Below, piece after piece: positions 1-8,997 of a DNA stretch of 64,000 nt (its first letter is position 1; every line of letters starts with the position of its first letter). The notes below the pieces were generated by a model. That model worked only from the letters and a program-made list of their open reading frames with translations. It did not search any database and was not told the origin of the DNA. The DNA comes from Peptacetobacter hominis (GTDB taxonomy: Bacteria > Bacillota > Clostridia > Peptostreptococcales > Peptostreptococcaceae). The position numbers and the translations under genes were made by a program. Location: NCBI RefSeq assembly GCF_006861675.1, contig NZ_SGJB01000010.1, positions 29,878-93,877 on the forward strand, given 5' to 3'.

Positions 1-315
1 GATAGAATATCCACTATATCATCTACCGGCAGAATACATATGTACCTTATATGTGAAGCAATTACTGAAAATGAAGCTCTAAGACTTCAGTTTGCTGAAA
101 AATACAGAGAATGGAGATTCACTTTAAGAGAGGAACTTATAAAGGCTTTCGGTGGTATTAAAGATGAGAGAGAAATAGAGGCCTTATCTTTTCTTCTTAT
201 ATCAGTAGTCGATGGACTTGTTATGCAGAGCCTTCTCAAAGCTGAAAATATTCCATATTCGGATATTGCAAAATGTCTTGTAGATACAATAGTTACAAAA
301 AAAACACGTGATTAA
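1..315 (+). CDS. TetR-family regulator, C-terminal part (5' truncated by window edge)
   Basis: The frame is open from base 1, so only the last ~104 residues of a longer gene are present; its start lies outside the window. The all-helical sequence (motifs such as EKYREWRFTLREEL and FLLISVVDGLVMQSLL) looks like the ligand-binding, dimerising C-terminal domain of TetR/BetI-type repressors, with the typical late VDGL motif. The N-terminal helix-turn-helix cannot be seen, so the family call is an inference from the C-terminal pattern. The stop codon sits inside a palindromic terminator. The only visible neighbour is a convergent EamA permease gene; whether it is a target cannot be judged. Confidence 0.6.
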   Translation, partial: DRISTISSTGRIHMYLICEAITENEALRLQFAEKYREWRFTLREELIKAFGGIKDEREIEALSFLLISVVDGLVMQSLLKAENIPYSDIAKCLVDTIVTKKTRD

Positions 316-327
316 TCACGTGTTTTT
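301..327. terminator. Bidirectional terminator between the TetR-like gene and the EamA gene
   Basis: The palindrome AAAACACGTGAT-TAATCACGTGTTTT has A and T runs on its two sides, so it can end transcription from both converging genes. It overlaps the stop codon of the plus-strand gene. Confidence 0.75.
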
Positions 328-376
328 CTATTTATATATACAAACTGTATTATATTTTATATAATTATTTCAAAAA

Positions 377-1312
377 TTAATATCTGTTTCTTTTGTACCT
401 CAGGATTCCAATTTTTTCTCTTACTTTATCAAGATCTGTTTCAAGGATACAAGCCGCTGATATAACTATAAAAGCTCCCAGTAACTGTATCTCAGACATT
501 GTTTCTCCAAATATTATAAATGCGAATACACTTCCAAGTATTGGTTCAAGTGATACAAGTATACTTGTAACCTGAGTTTCTATATACTCTGTAGATTTAA
601 CATAGAATGTACTTGCTATGAATGTAGATAATACCGCTATTGCGAATGCGTTTATGATTACTCTTACTGAATAGACTCCTGTAAATGCAGAGGCAATATT
701 TGAAAAATCTGCAAAGAATGAAAGTACTATTGTACTTGATATAAATCCATATACAAGTATAGAATCCTTTGAATATTTACCTTCAAAGAATCTTGGAATA
801 ACTATCTGCATTGCAAATGTTATACCATTTATAAGTCCTGCTGCAACTCCTATAACATCAAGGTTATTTCCACCTGTAGATATTACATCTGATATACATA
901 CACATCCAAGTATGCACATTATTATTACTGCAACTTTTTTCTTTGTCATCTTGTCCTTAAATATTACTGCACCAAATATACTTACCCAGATAGGATTTGT
1001 AAACATAAGAACTGTTGCCACTGATATAGGTACTCTTGCAACCGATACATTATATGTCATGAATCCAAGCACAAAACATATTATTCCATATACCGCTCCA
1101 GCTACAACTGCTCCTATTCCACTTTTTAAATCTTCAGGCTTTCTTATAAGCATATATATAAAGAAAAGAACTCCAGCTACAGAACATCTTATAAATGCTA
1201 TATCCATAGCAGAAAGACCTGAATTAGAAAGAATTCTACTGTTTATACCCATAAGCCCCCAGAAAGTAGTTGCTATAAGTACAAGCATAATACCTTTTCT
1301 TCTGTCTTCCAA
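377..1312 (-). CDS. EamA/DMT-superfamily permease
   Basis: A 311-residue, very hydrophobic protein with about ten membrane segments arranged as two EamA repeats (roughly residues 8-140 and 150-290), the usual length and layout of drug/metabolite transporters. Motifs such as TFWGLMGINSR near the N-terminus and SLEPILGSVFAFIIFGE in the second repeat are typical of the family. The substrate cannot be predicted. Translation appears to start at a TTG eight bases after an AGGGGG ribosome binding site. It follows ileS on the same strand, 119 bases downstream, separated by an inverted repeat, and ends at a shared terminator with the TetR-like gene. Confidence 0.85.
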   Translation of the reverse strand: MEDRRKGIMLVLIATTFWGLMGINSRILSNSGLSAMDIAFIRCSVAGVLFFIYMLIRKPEDLKSGIGAVVAGAVYGIICFVLGFMTYNVSVARVPISVATVLMFTNPIWVSIFGAVIFKDKMTKKKVAVIIMCILGCVCISDVISTGGNNLDVIGVAAGLINGITFAMQIVIPRFFEGKYSKDSILVYGFISSTIVLSFFADFSNIASAFTGVYSVRVIINAFAIAVLSTFIASTFYVKSTEYIETQVTSILVSLEPILGSVFAFIIFGETMSEIQLLGAFIVISAACILETDLDKVREKIGILRYKRNRY

Positions 1313-1340
1313 AGAATATACCCCCTTTTTTTCTGCACAT

Positions 1341-1376
1341 TAAAGAAGTGCCCCGAATAAACGAAACACTTCTTTA
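1341..1376. repeat. Inverted repeat between ileS and the EamA gene
   Basis: Ten-base arms TAAAGAAGTG and CACTTCTTTA flank a 16-base loop. On the minus strand it follows ileS and precedes the EamA ribosome binding site, but no good U-run follows the stem. It may be a weak ileS terminator, an attenuator or a processing hairpin. Confidence 0.5.
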
Positions 1377-1431
1377 TATTTTATACTCACATTATAGTAT
1401 ATTTTATAGATTTTTCCAATACCTGATAGTA

Positions 1432-4400
1432 TTATTTTTTAGTTACTTTTATACCAGTCATATGGTCGTTTAAGTTGTGCTGTTCAAGAGTTGAATCTTC
1501 TACTCTGTTAAGCTCAACTGCAAGAGTTTCTGACTTGATATAGTCTTCAAATGCTGCTACAGCTTTTGCTATTTCATCATCTGAACAGTAGTCTATTACT
1601 ATATTGTCAAGAACCTCAAAGTTTGCTGCTTTTCTAAGCTGCTGAACTTTAGATACAAATTCTCTTGCATAACCTTCATTTATAAGTTCTTCGTTAAGCT
1701 CAGTATCAAGTATTACGAATAGGTTATTCTGCATTGATACGTTGAATCCTTCTTTTGCTGTTATGTTTACAAGAACATAATCCTTACCAAATTCGAAGTC
1801 TTCTCCTGAAAGGTTAACTGTAAGCTTTTCACCTGCTTCAAGTTTTGCAACTGTATCATGTGCATTAAGTTCAGTAAGAGCTTTTCCAAACTCGTTTACT
1901 TTCTTACCAAGCACTGATCCAACTTCTCTGAAGTTTGGTTTTAAGCTGTAGTTCATGTATTCGCTAAGGTCTTTTGCAAATACAACTTCTTTAACGTTAA
2001 GCTCTTCTTTTATTATATCTATAAGATCTGAAAGAACTTCTTCGTATTTACCGTCTATTAATACTTCTTTTAGAGGCTGACGAACTTTTATTCTTGAGTT
2101 TTCTCTTGAAGCTCTACCTAATGTTACAAGGTTTTTAGCAAGGTCCATTTTTTCCTCAAGTTTTTCATCTATAAGCTCTTTATTACATCTTGGATATGAT
2201 GCAAGATGTACTGATTCCTCTCCTGTAAGATTTCTGTACATTTCTTCTGATAGATAAGGAGCAAATGGAGCTATTACTCTACATAACTCAGTAAGAACTT
2301 CATATGTAGTGTTGTATACTGATTTCTTGTCTTCAGTAAGCTCTGTTTCCCAGAATCTTCTTCTAGATCTTCTTATATACCAGTTAGAAAGGTCATCATT
2401 TATGAATTCCTGTATTCTTCTTATAGTTTTGTTTACCTCAAATATTTCAAGGTTTTCTTCTATTTCAGCCTTAAGGTTGTTGAACTTAGATAGTATCCAT
2501 CTGTCTAGTTCTGATCTGTCTTTGTATTCAACGAAGAAGTCAGCAGGATTTATTCCATCTGTATTCGCATATAGAGTGAAGAAGTTATATACGTTCTTCA
2601 TTGTTCCTATAAACTTAGACTGAACTTCTTTTAATCCATCAAGGTCGAATCTTATTGGAGTCCATGGTGGAGAAACGTATAGAAGATACCATCTTAAGGC
2701 GTCTGCACCATACTCATCGAACAATTCGAATGGGTTAACTGTATTTCCTCTTGATTTTGACATTTTCTTACCGTCTTTATCAAGTACAAGGTCGTTTACA
2801 AGTACATTTTTGTAAGGAGCTTTTCCAGTTACAAATGTAGATACCGCAAGTAATGAGTAGAACCATCCTCTTGTCTGGTCTATACCTTCACAGATATAAT
2901 CTGCAGGGAATAACTCATCAAAGTTTTCCTTGTTTTCAAATGGATAGTGATGCTGTGCAAATGGCATTGATCCTGAATCGAACCAGCAGTCTATAACGTC
3001 TTTAACTCTTGTCATAGGCTTACCACATTTTGGACACTTAAGATGTATTTCATCTACATATGGTCTATGAAGTTCTACAGTTTTTGGATCTATATCTTCT
3101 ATTGCCATATCTGCAAGTTCCTGTCTAGAACCTACTGATTCAGTGTTTCCACATTCACATCTCCACATTGGAAGAGGAGTTCCCCAGTATCTACTTCTTG
3201 ATATAGCCCAGTCCTTTAATTCTTCTAGCCAGTTTCCAAATCTTCCCTGACCTACGAATTCAGGATACCAGTTTACTGTATTATTGTTTTCTATTAATTT
3301 ATCTTTAAGTTTAGTCATCTCTATATACCAGCTTGGTTTAGCGTAGTATACAAGTGGAGTCTGACATCTCCAGCAGTGAGGATAGTTGTGTGCAACTTTC
3401 TCTTTGCTGAATAATTTATTTTCTTTTGCTAACCATTTTATTATTTCAACATCTAGTCCTTCTTCCATTACGAATTTACCTTTCCATGGAGTGGCAGTAA
3501 ATTCACCGTTTTCATCAACCGGCTGAAGAACTGGAAGTCCGTATTTTTTACCACAGTTGTAGTCGTCTTCCCCGAATGCTGGTGCTGTATGAACTATACC
3601 AGTACCATCTTCAGTTGTTACATAATCTGCACATGTAACGAAGAATGCTTTTTTGTCTGGCTGAACAAAATCCATAAGCTGTTCATATTCAACATACTCA
3701 AGATCTTTACCAAGCATTTTTTCTACAACTTCATATTCAGTATCCTTCATTACCTTTTCGGCTAAAGGTTCTGCAAAATAATAGTATTCATCCACATCTG
3801 CAGGTTTAACTTTAAGATAAGTAACCTCTGGATTTACTGTTAATGATACGTTTGAAGGAAGAGTCCATGGAGTAGTTGTCCATGCAAGGAAGTACTCATT
3901 TTCAGTTCCTTTTCTCTTGAATTTAGCAACTAATGTATTGCTCTTAACTTCTTTATACCCCTGTGCAACCTCATGTGAAGCAAGTCCTGTTCCACATCTT
4001 GGACAGTAAGGAAGTATTTTATGTCCTTCGTACATATATCCTTCTTTGTTGAATTTATTAAGTATCCACCAAACTGATTCTATATAATCATTGTCTAGTG
4101 TTATATATGGATTATCAAGGTCAACTTCATAAGCCATTCTTTCTGTCATATTTCTCCACTGTTTTTCAAATGTGAAAACAGATTCTCTACATTTATCACA
4201 GAATTCAGCTATTCCGTAATCTTCTATTGCCTGTTTATCTGCAAGTCCAAGTTCTTTTTCAACCTGTATCTCAACTGGAAGACCGTGAGTATCCCAACCA
4301 GCTTTTCTTTTTACCTGGTATCCACACATTGTTTTATATCTACATACCCAGTCTTTAAGTGTTCTTGCAACAACGTGGTGTATTCCAGGGTTTCCGTTTG

Positions 4401-4551
4401 CTGTAGGAGGTCCCTCAAAAAATACGAAACTTGGATCGTTTTTACCTTTTTCAAGTGTTTTTTCAAGTATATTGATGTCCTGCCAGTAATCAAATACTTT
4501 TGCTTCAGCGTCTTTTACAGACGTGTCTACTAATGGTTTAAATTTTTCCAT
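1432..4551 (-). CDS. ileS: Isoleucyl-tRNA synthetase, long (type 2-like) form
   Basis: Charges tRNA-Ile with isoleucine. The class I signatures are visible: the HIGH-equivalent in GNPGIHH at about residues 52-59 and KMSKS in GKKMSKSRGN near residue 595. Between them lies the CP1 editing insert, and a long C-terminal anticodon-binding and accessory region follows. The length of 1039 residues and the PGIHH form match the longer, eukaryote-like IleRS type, which is known for low mupirocin sensitivity; I infer the type from length and motif only. I chose the ATG nine bases after AGAAAGG; a GTG three codons upstream touches the Shine-Dalgarno sequence. Expression is controlled by an upstream T-box. 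Confidence 0.97.
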   Translation of the reverse strand: MEKFKPLVDTSVKDAEAKVFDYWQDINILEKTLEKGKNDPSFVFFEGPPTANGNPGIHHVVARTLKDWVCRYKTMCGYQVKRKAGWDTHGLPVEIQVEKELGLADKQAIEDYGIAEFCDKCRESVFTFEKQWRNMTERMAYEVDLDNPYITLDNDYIESVWWILNKFNKEGYMYEGHKILPYCPRCGTGLASHEVAQGYKEVKSNTLVAKFKRKGTENEYFLAWTTTPWTLPSNVSLTVNPEVTYLKVKPADVDEYYYFAEPLAEKVMKDTEYEVVEKMLGKDLEYVEYEQLMDFVQPDKKAFFVTCADYVTTEDGTGIVHTAPAFGEDDYNCGKKYGLPVLQPVDENGEFTATPWKGKFVMEEGLDVEIIKWLAKENKLFSKEKVAHNYPHCWRCQTPLVYYAKPSWYIEMTKLKDKLIENNNTVNWYPEFVGQGRFGNWLEELKDWAISRSRYWGTPLPMWRCECGNTESVGSRQELADMAIEDIDPKTVELHRPYVDEIHLKCPKCGKPMTRVKDVIDCWFDSGSMPFAQHHYPFENKENFDELFPADYICEGIDQTRGWFYSLLAVSTFVTGKAPYKNVLVNDLVLDKDGKKMSKSRGNTVNPFELFDEYGADALRWYLLYVSPPWTPIRFDLDGLKEVQSKFIGTMKNVYNFFTLYANTDGINPADFFVEYKDRSELDRWILSKFNNLKAEIEENLEIFEVNKTIRRIQEFINDDLSNWYIRRSRRRFWETELTEDKKSVYNTTYEVLTELCRVIAPFAPYLSEEMYRNLTGEESVHLASYPRCNKELIDEKLEEKMDLAKNLVTLGRASRENSRIKVRQPLKEVLIDGKYEEVLSDLIDIIKEELNVKEVVFAKDLSEYMNYSLKPNFREVGSVLGKKVNEFGKALTELNAHDTVAKLEAGEKLTVNLSGEDFEFGKDYVLVNITAKEGFNVSMQNNLFVILDTELNEELINEGYAREFVSKVQQLRKAANFEVLDNIVIDYCSDDEIAKAVAAFEDYIKSETLAVELNRVEDSTLEQHNLNDHMTGIKVTKK

Positions 4552-4607
4552 TCTCATCACCCTTTCTTAAAAATTCTATTCTTAATCCAGTAATTTTTCA
4601 TAACATT

Positions 4608-4862
4608 AAAAAAGCCCCTTTGTATTTCTACAAAGGGACGAATTTATCGCGTTACCACCCTAATTCCATACAGCCGCATAAAACTGAACTGTACAGCACT
4701 CATATGTATAACGGTACATTACCGGAGAGACTTAATCGGATAATCCTTTCAGCCTTCAGCTCAGAAGTGATATTCAGATACATATATTTTCCGGTTCTCA
4801 GCAATCCCGGTTCTCTGTAAAAATAATCCTGTAACCTACTGTCTTCGTCAAAGCCTTTAAGA
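4608..4862 (-). promoter_or_regulatory. T-box riboswitch (isoleucine, AUC specifier) of ileS
   Basis: Read on the minus strand, the leader has the stem I elements AGTA (about 4841), AGAGA...GCTG...GAGAACCGG in the apical loops, a specifier loop GAATATCACTTCTGAG with codon ATC at 4771-4769 followed by A, and the hallmark antiterminator bulge AGGGTGGTAACGCG at about 4648-4661. A terminator hairpin, CCCTTTGTA-GAAA-TACAAAGGG plus a U-run (4608-4638), follows. Uncharged tRNA-Ile pairing at the specifier and with the TGGT bulge should prevent termination and switch on ileS. Confidence 0.96.
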
Positions 4863-4886
4863 TTTATTTGCTTTCTATACTTTGAA

Positions 4887-4915
4887 ATTGTATAACAAAT
4901 TGTCAGAATAGTCAA
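4887..4915 (-). promoter_or_regulatory. Promoter of the ileS T-box leader
   Basis: Minus-strand -35 TTGACT (4915-4910) and -10 TACAAT (4892-4887) are separated by exactly 17 bases and sit about 25 bases upstream of the T-box stem I. This looks like a vegetative sigma-70-type promoter. Confidence 0.7.
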
Positions 4916-4980
4916 TATCATTTTTAAAATTTTTCTTTATTTTACACTATTTTTATATTATACCAATGATATTTATTTAA

Positions 4981-5604
4981 CTATATATTAAATATACTTT
5001 CCGGAGAATCTTTTTCCTCTTCTTTTATTTCTATTTCCATTGCAGATGTTGGATGTACATCATCCTCAACCTCAAATCCGTCATCATGCATAGATTCTTC
5101 CTCATCATATGATTCCATAGCACTTCTCCACTCATATTTGCTTATAAGTGTAGTGTCTATATTTGAACACATTTCATCTATATTTCTAAGTTCACCTTCA
5201 AGAAGTGCTGTAAACTTATTTTTAAATATCTTAAATTCAGAAAGAAGATTGTCGTATTCTTTTCTTATCTCTATAACACGCCCATTTGCCTCATCTATTC
5301 TCTGTTTTCCTCTGAATTCAGCTTCTTCAACTATTATTCTAGCCTTTTTATTTGCAGCAGATGTAGTATCCTCAGCCGCAGTCTGAGCTGTTATAAGAGT
5401 TTCTTTTAAAGTATCCTCTATATTAGTATACTTATCAAGCTGCTCATTATACATTTTAACTCTTTCTCTAAGCGCCTCATTTTCTCTCATAAGACTCTCA
5501 TAATCTACTTTTATCCGGTCAAGGAAATCATACACCTCATCGCAGTTAAATCCTCTTACCGATTTTTTAAACACTTTTTCTTCTATTTCCTGTGGAGTAA
5601 TCAT
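4981..5604 (-). CDS. divIVA: DivIVA domain protein
   Basis: A 207-residue coiled-coil protein that in Firmicutes binds curved membrane at division sites and poles and recruits division and wall-synthesis factors. The N-terminal signature RGFNCDEVYDFLDRI (about residues 17-31) is the conserved lipid-binding and dimerisation part; long heptad-rich helices fill about residues 30-150, and the tail is very acidic. It is the last gene of the ylmE-sepF-yggT-ylmH-divIVA cluster, 15 bases after ylmH and just upstream of the ileS leader, the same order as in Bacillus. The start ATG has GGGAGG upstream. Confidence 0.93.
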   Translation of the reverse strand: MITPQEIEEKVFKKSVRGFNCDEVYDFLDRIKVDYESLMRENEALRERVKMYNEQLDKYTNIEDTLKETLITAQTAAEDTTSAANKKARIIVEEAEFRGKQRIDEANGRVIEIRKEYDNLLSEFKIFKNKFTALLEGELRNIDEMCSNIDTTLISKYEWRSAMESYDEEESMHDDGFEVEDDVHPTSAMEIEIKEEEKDSPESIFNI

Positions 5605-5619
5605 TATAAACCTCCCTGA

Positions 5620-6405
5620 TTATAATATTATTTTAGATTTAAGCTTTATTCGTCCTTTTTTTGTTATCTCTCCAATTTCAGATATTTCCGCTCTTCCTTT
5701 TCCTCTTACAGATAAAAGATCCCCGGAAACAACCTGCTTTGAAGCAGATACTATCGGTTCATAATTTAGATGAACTCTTTCAGCTTTTATATATTTAAGA
5801 CTTTCCTGTCTTGATATATTATAAATTCCACTTATAACACAATCTATCCTATCTGAAGATATTGTACATCCTGTTTCCTTGTATTTTTTTTCAGATGGAA
5901 TTATTTGTTCTCGTGAAATTTCTTTCACTGATACATTATTTCTTCCTACTTTTTCAAGATTCATTATTATAAAATCCGCTATGTCAGGGCTTACTATTAT
6001 CTGACAGAATTTTTCATGAATCAGAATATCACCAATTTTTTCTCTTTTTATTCCAAGACCCAAAACTGATCCCAGATAATCTTTATGTGATACAGCTCTG
6101 AATCTGAAATCCCCTTCTATTTGAAGATATCTTAGACCTTCATCTATATCCTCGTACTCCATATAAAACGGGTATATAAACACTATTTTTCTTTCAGCAC
6201 CCTCATATCCACCATCAGTTGTATATTTTATATCAGATTCTGAATTAAGTATCGCTTCCGCATTTCTTGTCTCATACGGGTTCATGAATTCAGTAAATCT
6301 TATATCATAGTTTTTAAGAGTTCCATTTGCTTTATCTATAACTCTGAACATTTTATTTTTAAGGTCTATGTCCTTTATATGTCCCGTAAGTCTATTTTTA
6401 TCCAT
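5620..6405 (-). CDS. ylmH: YlmH-type S4-domain RNA-binding protein
   Basis: A 261-residue member of the YlmH/RqcP2 family, ribosome-associated RNA-binding proteins linked to ribosome quality control and, in some species, to division. The C-terminal S4 domain is recognisable at about residues 183-255 (RQESLKYIKAERVHLNYEP, then SGDLLSVRGKGR). The N-terminal part carries the characteristic FIYPFYMEYED and LGSVLGLGIKREKIGDI motifs. Its start overlaps the yggT stop by one base (TAATG), so the two are probably translationally coupled. Neighbours are the conserved division cluster. Confidence 0.9.
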   Translation of the reverse strand: MDKNRLTGHIKDIDLKNKMFRVIDKANGTLKNYDIRFTEFMNPYETRNAEAILNSESDIKYTTDGGYEGAERKIVFIYPFYMEYEDIDEGLRYLQIEGDFRFRAVSHKDYLGSVLGLGIKREKIGDILIHEKFCQIIVSPDIADFIIMNLEKVGRNNVSVKEISREQIIPSEKKYKETGCTISSDRIDCVISGIYNISRQESLKYIKAERVHLNYEPIVSASKQVVSGDLLSVRGKGRAEISEIGEITKKGRIKLKSKIIL

Positions 6406-6653
6406 TAGATTAACCGCCCTTTGACAAACATAAGTATTATTATTGCTACTACAGGAGAAAAATCTACTGGACCGTCATAGTATTTATACATAACTCTCCT
6501 GATAGGACCCTCTATAGGTTCTGTGATATCATCCATTATTTTATATATTCTGCTCTGTCTGGTAGACGGAACCCATGACATAAAGCTCTTTATTACGATT
6601 ATCCACGATATTATATCAACAAGATATGCTATGGATATTCTTAGTATTGTCAT
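6405..6653 (-). CDS. ylmG: YggT-family small membrane protein
   Basis: An 82-residue protein with two hydrophobic segments (about residues 3-27 and 64-79) separated by the family motif SWVPSTRQSRIYKIMDDITEPIEGPIRR, broken here into SWVP and EPIEGPIRR as its most conserved parts. YggT/YlmG proteins are conserved membrane proteins in the ylm division cluster; their exact function is not settled. It lies between sepF (20-base gap) and ylmH (one-base overlap). Confidence 0.9.
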   Translation of the reverse strand: MTILRISIAYLVDIISWIIVIKSFMSWVPSTRQSRIYKIMDDITEPIEGPIRRVMYKYYDGPVDFSPVVAIIILMFVKGRLI

Positions 6654-6672
6654 ATCACTTCACTCCCCTGTT

Positions 6673-7125
6673 TTATTTCTGCCATGGGAATAAGGCTCTG
6701 CTTTCAAGTTCCTTCTTAACATTCGCATCAATATCCACATTGTTTGGAGCTATTATGAATATTGTTCCTGTAACTTTCTGTATGCTTCCTTCAAGTACAT
6801 ATACTGCACCGTTTATAAAATCAAATATTGATTTTTTCACAGATGAAGACACTACATCATCAAGATTTACAACTACTGTCTTTTTCTGTTTAAGACTATC
6901 CGCTATCTGTGCAACGTCTTCATATATTTTTGGAGCATATATTACAACTTTCATTGTATGATGCATGTTTACAACATTATTTACTGGAGCAGGCTGAATA
7001 GCTTCATATGAATCATCTTCATCCTCTATTTCTTCAGTTTCTTCGTATTCATCCTCATATTCATAATCATCTTCATATTCATCTGTGAACATTTTTTTCA
7101 TTTTATCAATAACTTTATTAGCCAT
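6673..7125 (-). CDS. sepF: Cell division protein SepF
   Basis: A 150-residue SepF, which binds FtsZ, bundles its filaments and tethers the Z-ring to the membrane. The N-terminal part is a putative amphipathic membrane helix (ANKVIDKMKKMF), then a very acidic linker with runs of E, D and Y (about residues 15-45), then the SepF core from about residue 60, with PKIYEDVAQIADSLKQKK, VVNLDDV and the C-terminal VYVLEGSIQKVTGTIFIIAP. Its presence may matter because no ftsA is seen next to ftsZ in this window. A GGAGG site precedes the ATG. Confidence 0.95.
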   Translation of the reverse strand: MANKVIDKMKKMFTDEYEDDYEYEDEYEETEEIEDEDDSYEAIQPAPVNNVVNMHHTMKVVIYAPKIYEDVAQIADSLKQKKTVVVNLDDVVSSSVKKSIFDFINGAVYVLEGSIQKVTGTIFIIAPNNVDIDANVKKELESRALFPWQK

Positions 7126-7140
7126 TATATTTCCTCCCGG

Positions 7141-7848
7141 TTATTGTTTTTTATCATAATCTCTTTTTCCAAATATAGCTGTTCCTATTCTTACCATTGT
7201 GGCTCCTTCTTCAATGGCAATTTCAAAATCATTTGTCATTCCCATAGACAGCTCTTTCATTTCAACATTTTCAATATTTTCATTATCAATTTTTTCTGAT
7301 AGCTCTTTTAAACCTCTGAATACCCGTCTGATTTCATCTTCTGATGCATCAAACGGTGCCATAGTCATAAGTCCTTTTATTTTTACATACTGACAGTTTT
7401 CTGAGATATATTTTATTATAGACATAGCTTCCTCAGGAGATACACCATGTTTACTTTCTTCACCAGATATATTTACCTGAACAAGACAATCCATCTTTAT
7501 ATCTTTTGACTGAGCTCTCTTGTTTATTTCTTCGGCAAGAGATATACTTTCAATGGAATGTATCATACATGCCTTGTCTATTATATATTTTACCTTATTT
7601 TTCTGCAGAGTACCTATCTGATGCCATTTTACTGCATCTCCAAGAATTTCGTATTTTCTGGAAAGTTCCTGAGGCTTATTTTCACCTGCAGATTCTATTC
7701 CCGCTTCTATAGCTTCCTCAACTCTATCTGTATCAACTGTTTTTGTAACTGCTATCAGCTTTATATCATTATAATTTCTTCCCGCTTTTTCAGCTGAAGC
7801 TTTGATTCTTTTATTTATCTCATAAAGATTTTCCTTTATTGTACCCAA
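7141..7848 (-). CDS. ylmE: YggS/YlmE-type PLP homeostasis protein
   Basis: A 235-residue, single-domain PLP-binding protein of the PROSC/YggS family, which buffers pyridoxal phosphate and influences amino-acid metabolism. The PLP lysine lies in LIAVTKTVD (about residue 36); MGMTNDFEIAIEEGATMVRIGTAIFG at the C-terminus contains the phosphate-binding S/T-rich loop, with key parts MGMTNDF and RIGTAIFG. The likely start is a TTG about five bases after CAGGTG; no in-frame ATG is better placed. It is the first gene of the ylm/divIVA cluster, and a TATAAT box lies about 45 bases upstream. Confidence 0.93.
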   Translation of the reverse strand: MGTIKENLYEINKRIKASAEKAGRNYNDIKLIAVTKTVDTDRVEEAIEAGIESAGENKPQELSRKYEILGDAVKWHQIGTLQKNKVKYIIDKACMIHSIESISLAEEINKRAQSKDIKMDCLVQVNISGEESKHGVSPEEAMSIIKYISENCQYVKIKGLMTMAPFDASEDEIRRVFRGLKELSEKIDNENIENVEMKELSMGMTNDFEIAIEEGATMVRIGTAIFGKRDYDKKQ

Positions 7849-7950
7849 GATATCACCTGCTATCCATAAATTTTATATACATCTAGTAACTATTATACCA
7901 AATTTACAGACTATTGTACTAATTTAATCAATACTTTTCTAATAAGTTAC

Positions 7951-8979
7951 CTATTTTGAACTTTTTTTATAACTTAGGCCAACCTGCTCAACCTCATGTT
8001 TCTTTTCTCTCATCATAAGTCCAACAATGGCGTCCTTAGGATCTACATTCTCATGAAGTACTGCATATATGGCATTTGTTATCGGCATATCTACACCAAT
8101 CTTTTCAGCCACATCGTGAGCAACTTCTGTTGCAGTTATTCCTTCCACTACCATTTTTACCTTTTCAAGAGTTTCCTCCACACTGTATCCCTCTCCTATA
8201 AGGATACCAGCTCTTCTGTTTCTACTGTGCATACTTGTGCATGTAACTATAAGGTCTCCTATACCCGAAAGTCCTGTAAATGTAACAACCTCTGCACCCA
8301 TAGCTGTACCAAGTCTGCTTATTTCAGCAATACCTCTTGTCATAAGTGCTGCCTTTGTATTGTCTCCAAATCCAAGCCCATCACATATACCTGCTCCAAA
8401 TGCAATTATATTTTTCAGTGCTCCACCAAGTTCAACACCTATAAGATCAGGATTTGTGTACACTCTAAGTTTTGGAGACATAAAATAATCCTGTACTATT
8501 TCAGCTTTTTCTATATCTTCAGATGCTACAACTACAGTTGTAGGAAGATCTCTTGCCACTTCTTCAGCATGAGAAGGTCCTGAAAGCATAACATAAACAT
8601 TTTGCGGAAGTTCCTCTTTACAAACCTCTGAAAGTCTCTTTCCACTTCCTTTTTCAAGACCTTTTGCTACGTTTACAAGTATCTGATCATCTTTAACTAT
8701 TCCTTTTATCTGTCTGCAAAGACTTCTTACAGCCTGAGAAGGAACAGCCATAACTACCATTTTACATTCTTCTACAGCTTCTTTTATATCGTCTGTTACA
8801 GTAAGATTGCTTGGAAAAAGTACTCCCGGAAGATATTCTGTATTTTCTTTTGTCCTGTTTATTTTTTCAGCCTGTTCGCTTCTTCTTGACCACATCACTA
8901 CCTCGTATCCTTTTTTAGCAAGGCTAAGAGCAAGTGCTGTTCCCCAACTTCCAGTTCCAAGTACACATAGTTTTTCCAT
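7951..8979 (-). CDS. gpsA: Glycerol-3-phosphate dehydrogenase [NAD(P)+]
   Basis: Reduces dihydroxyacetone phosphate to sn-glycerol 3-phosphate, the backbone for phospholipids. The Rossmann signature GTGSWGTALALSLAKKG is at the N-terminus (about residues 7-23), with LSGPSHAEEVARDLPTTVV in the middle and the catalytic lysine region GVELGGALKNIIAFGAGICD, followed by TRGIAEISRLG. At 342 residues it is normal length. I chose the ATG eight bases after AGGTGG; two GTG codons just upstream overlap that site. It is directly downstream of plsY, whose product uses the glycerol phosphate it makes. Confidence 0.96.
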   Translation of the reverse strand: MEKLCVLGTGSWGTALALSLAKKGYEVVMWSRRSEQAEKINRTKENTEYLPGVLFPSNLTVTDDIKEAVEECKMVVMAVPSQAVRSLCRQIKGIVKDDQILVNVAKGLEKGSGKRLSEVCKEELPQNVYVMLSGPSHAEEVARDLPTTVVVASEDIEKAEIVQDYFMSPKLRVYTNPDLIGVELGGALKNIIAFGAGICDGLGFGDNTKAALMTRGIAEISRLGTAMGAEVVTFTGLSGIGDLIVTCTSMHSRNRRAGILIGEGYSVEETLEKVKMVVEGITATEVAHDVAEKIGVDMPITNAIYAVLHENVDPKDAIVGLMMREKKHEVEQVGLSYKKSSK

Positions 8980-8997
8980 AACAAACACCACCTAATT

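Noticed and set aside
1432..4551. Horizontally transferred resistance copy of ileS
   Set aside because: It has a native T-box, promoter and cluster position behind divIVA, so it looks like the resident housekeeping gene.
7996..8583. A 195-residue open frame on the plus strand, antisense to gpsA
   Set aside because: It lies wholly within gpsA, is cysteine- and serine-rich as expected of an antisense frame, and has no ribosome binding site.
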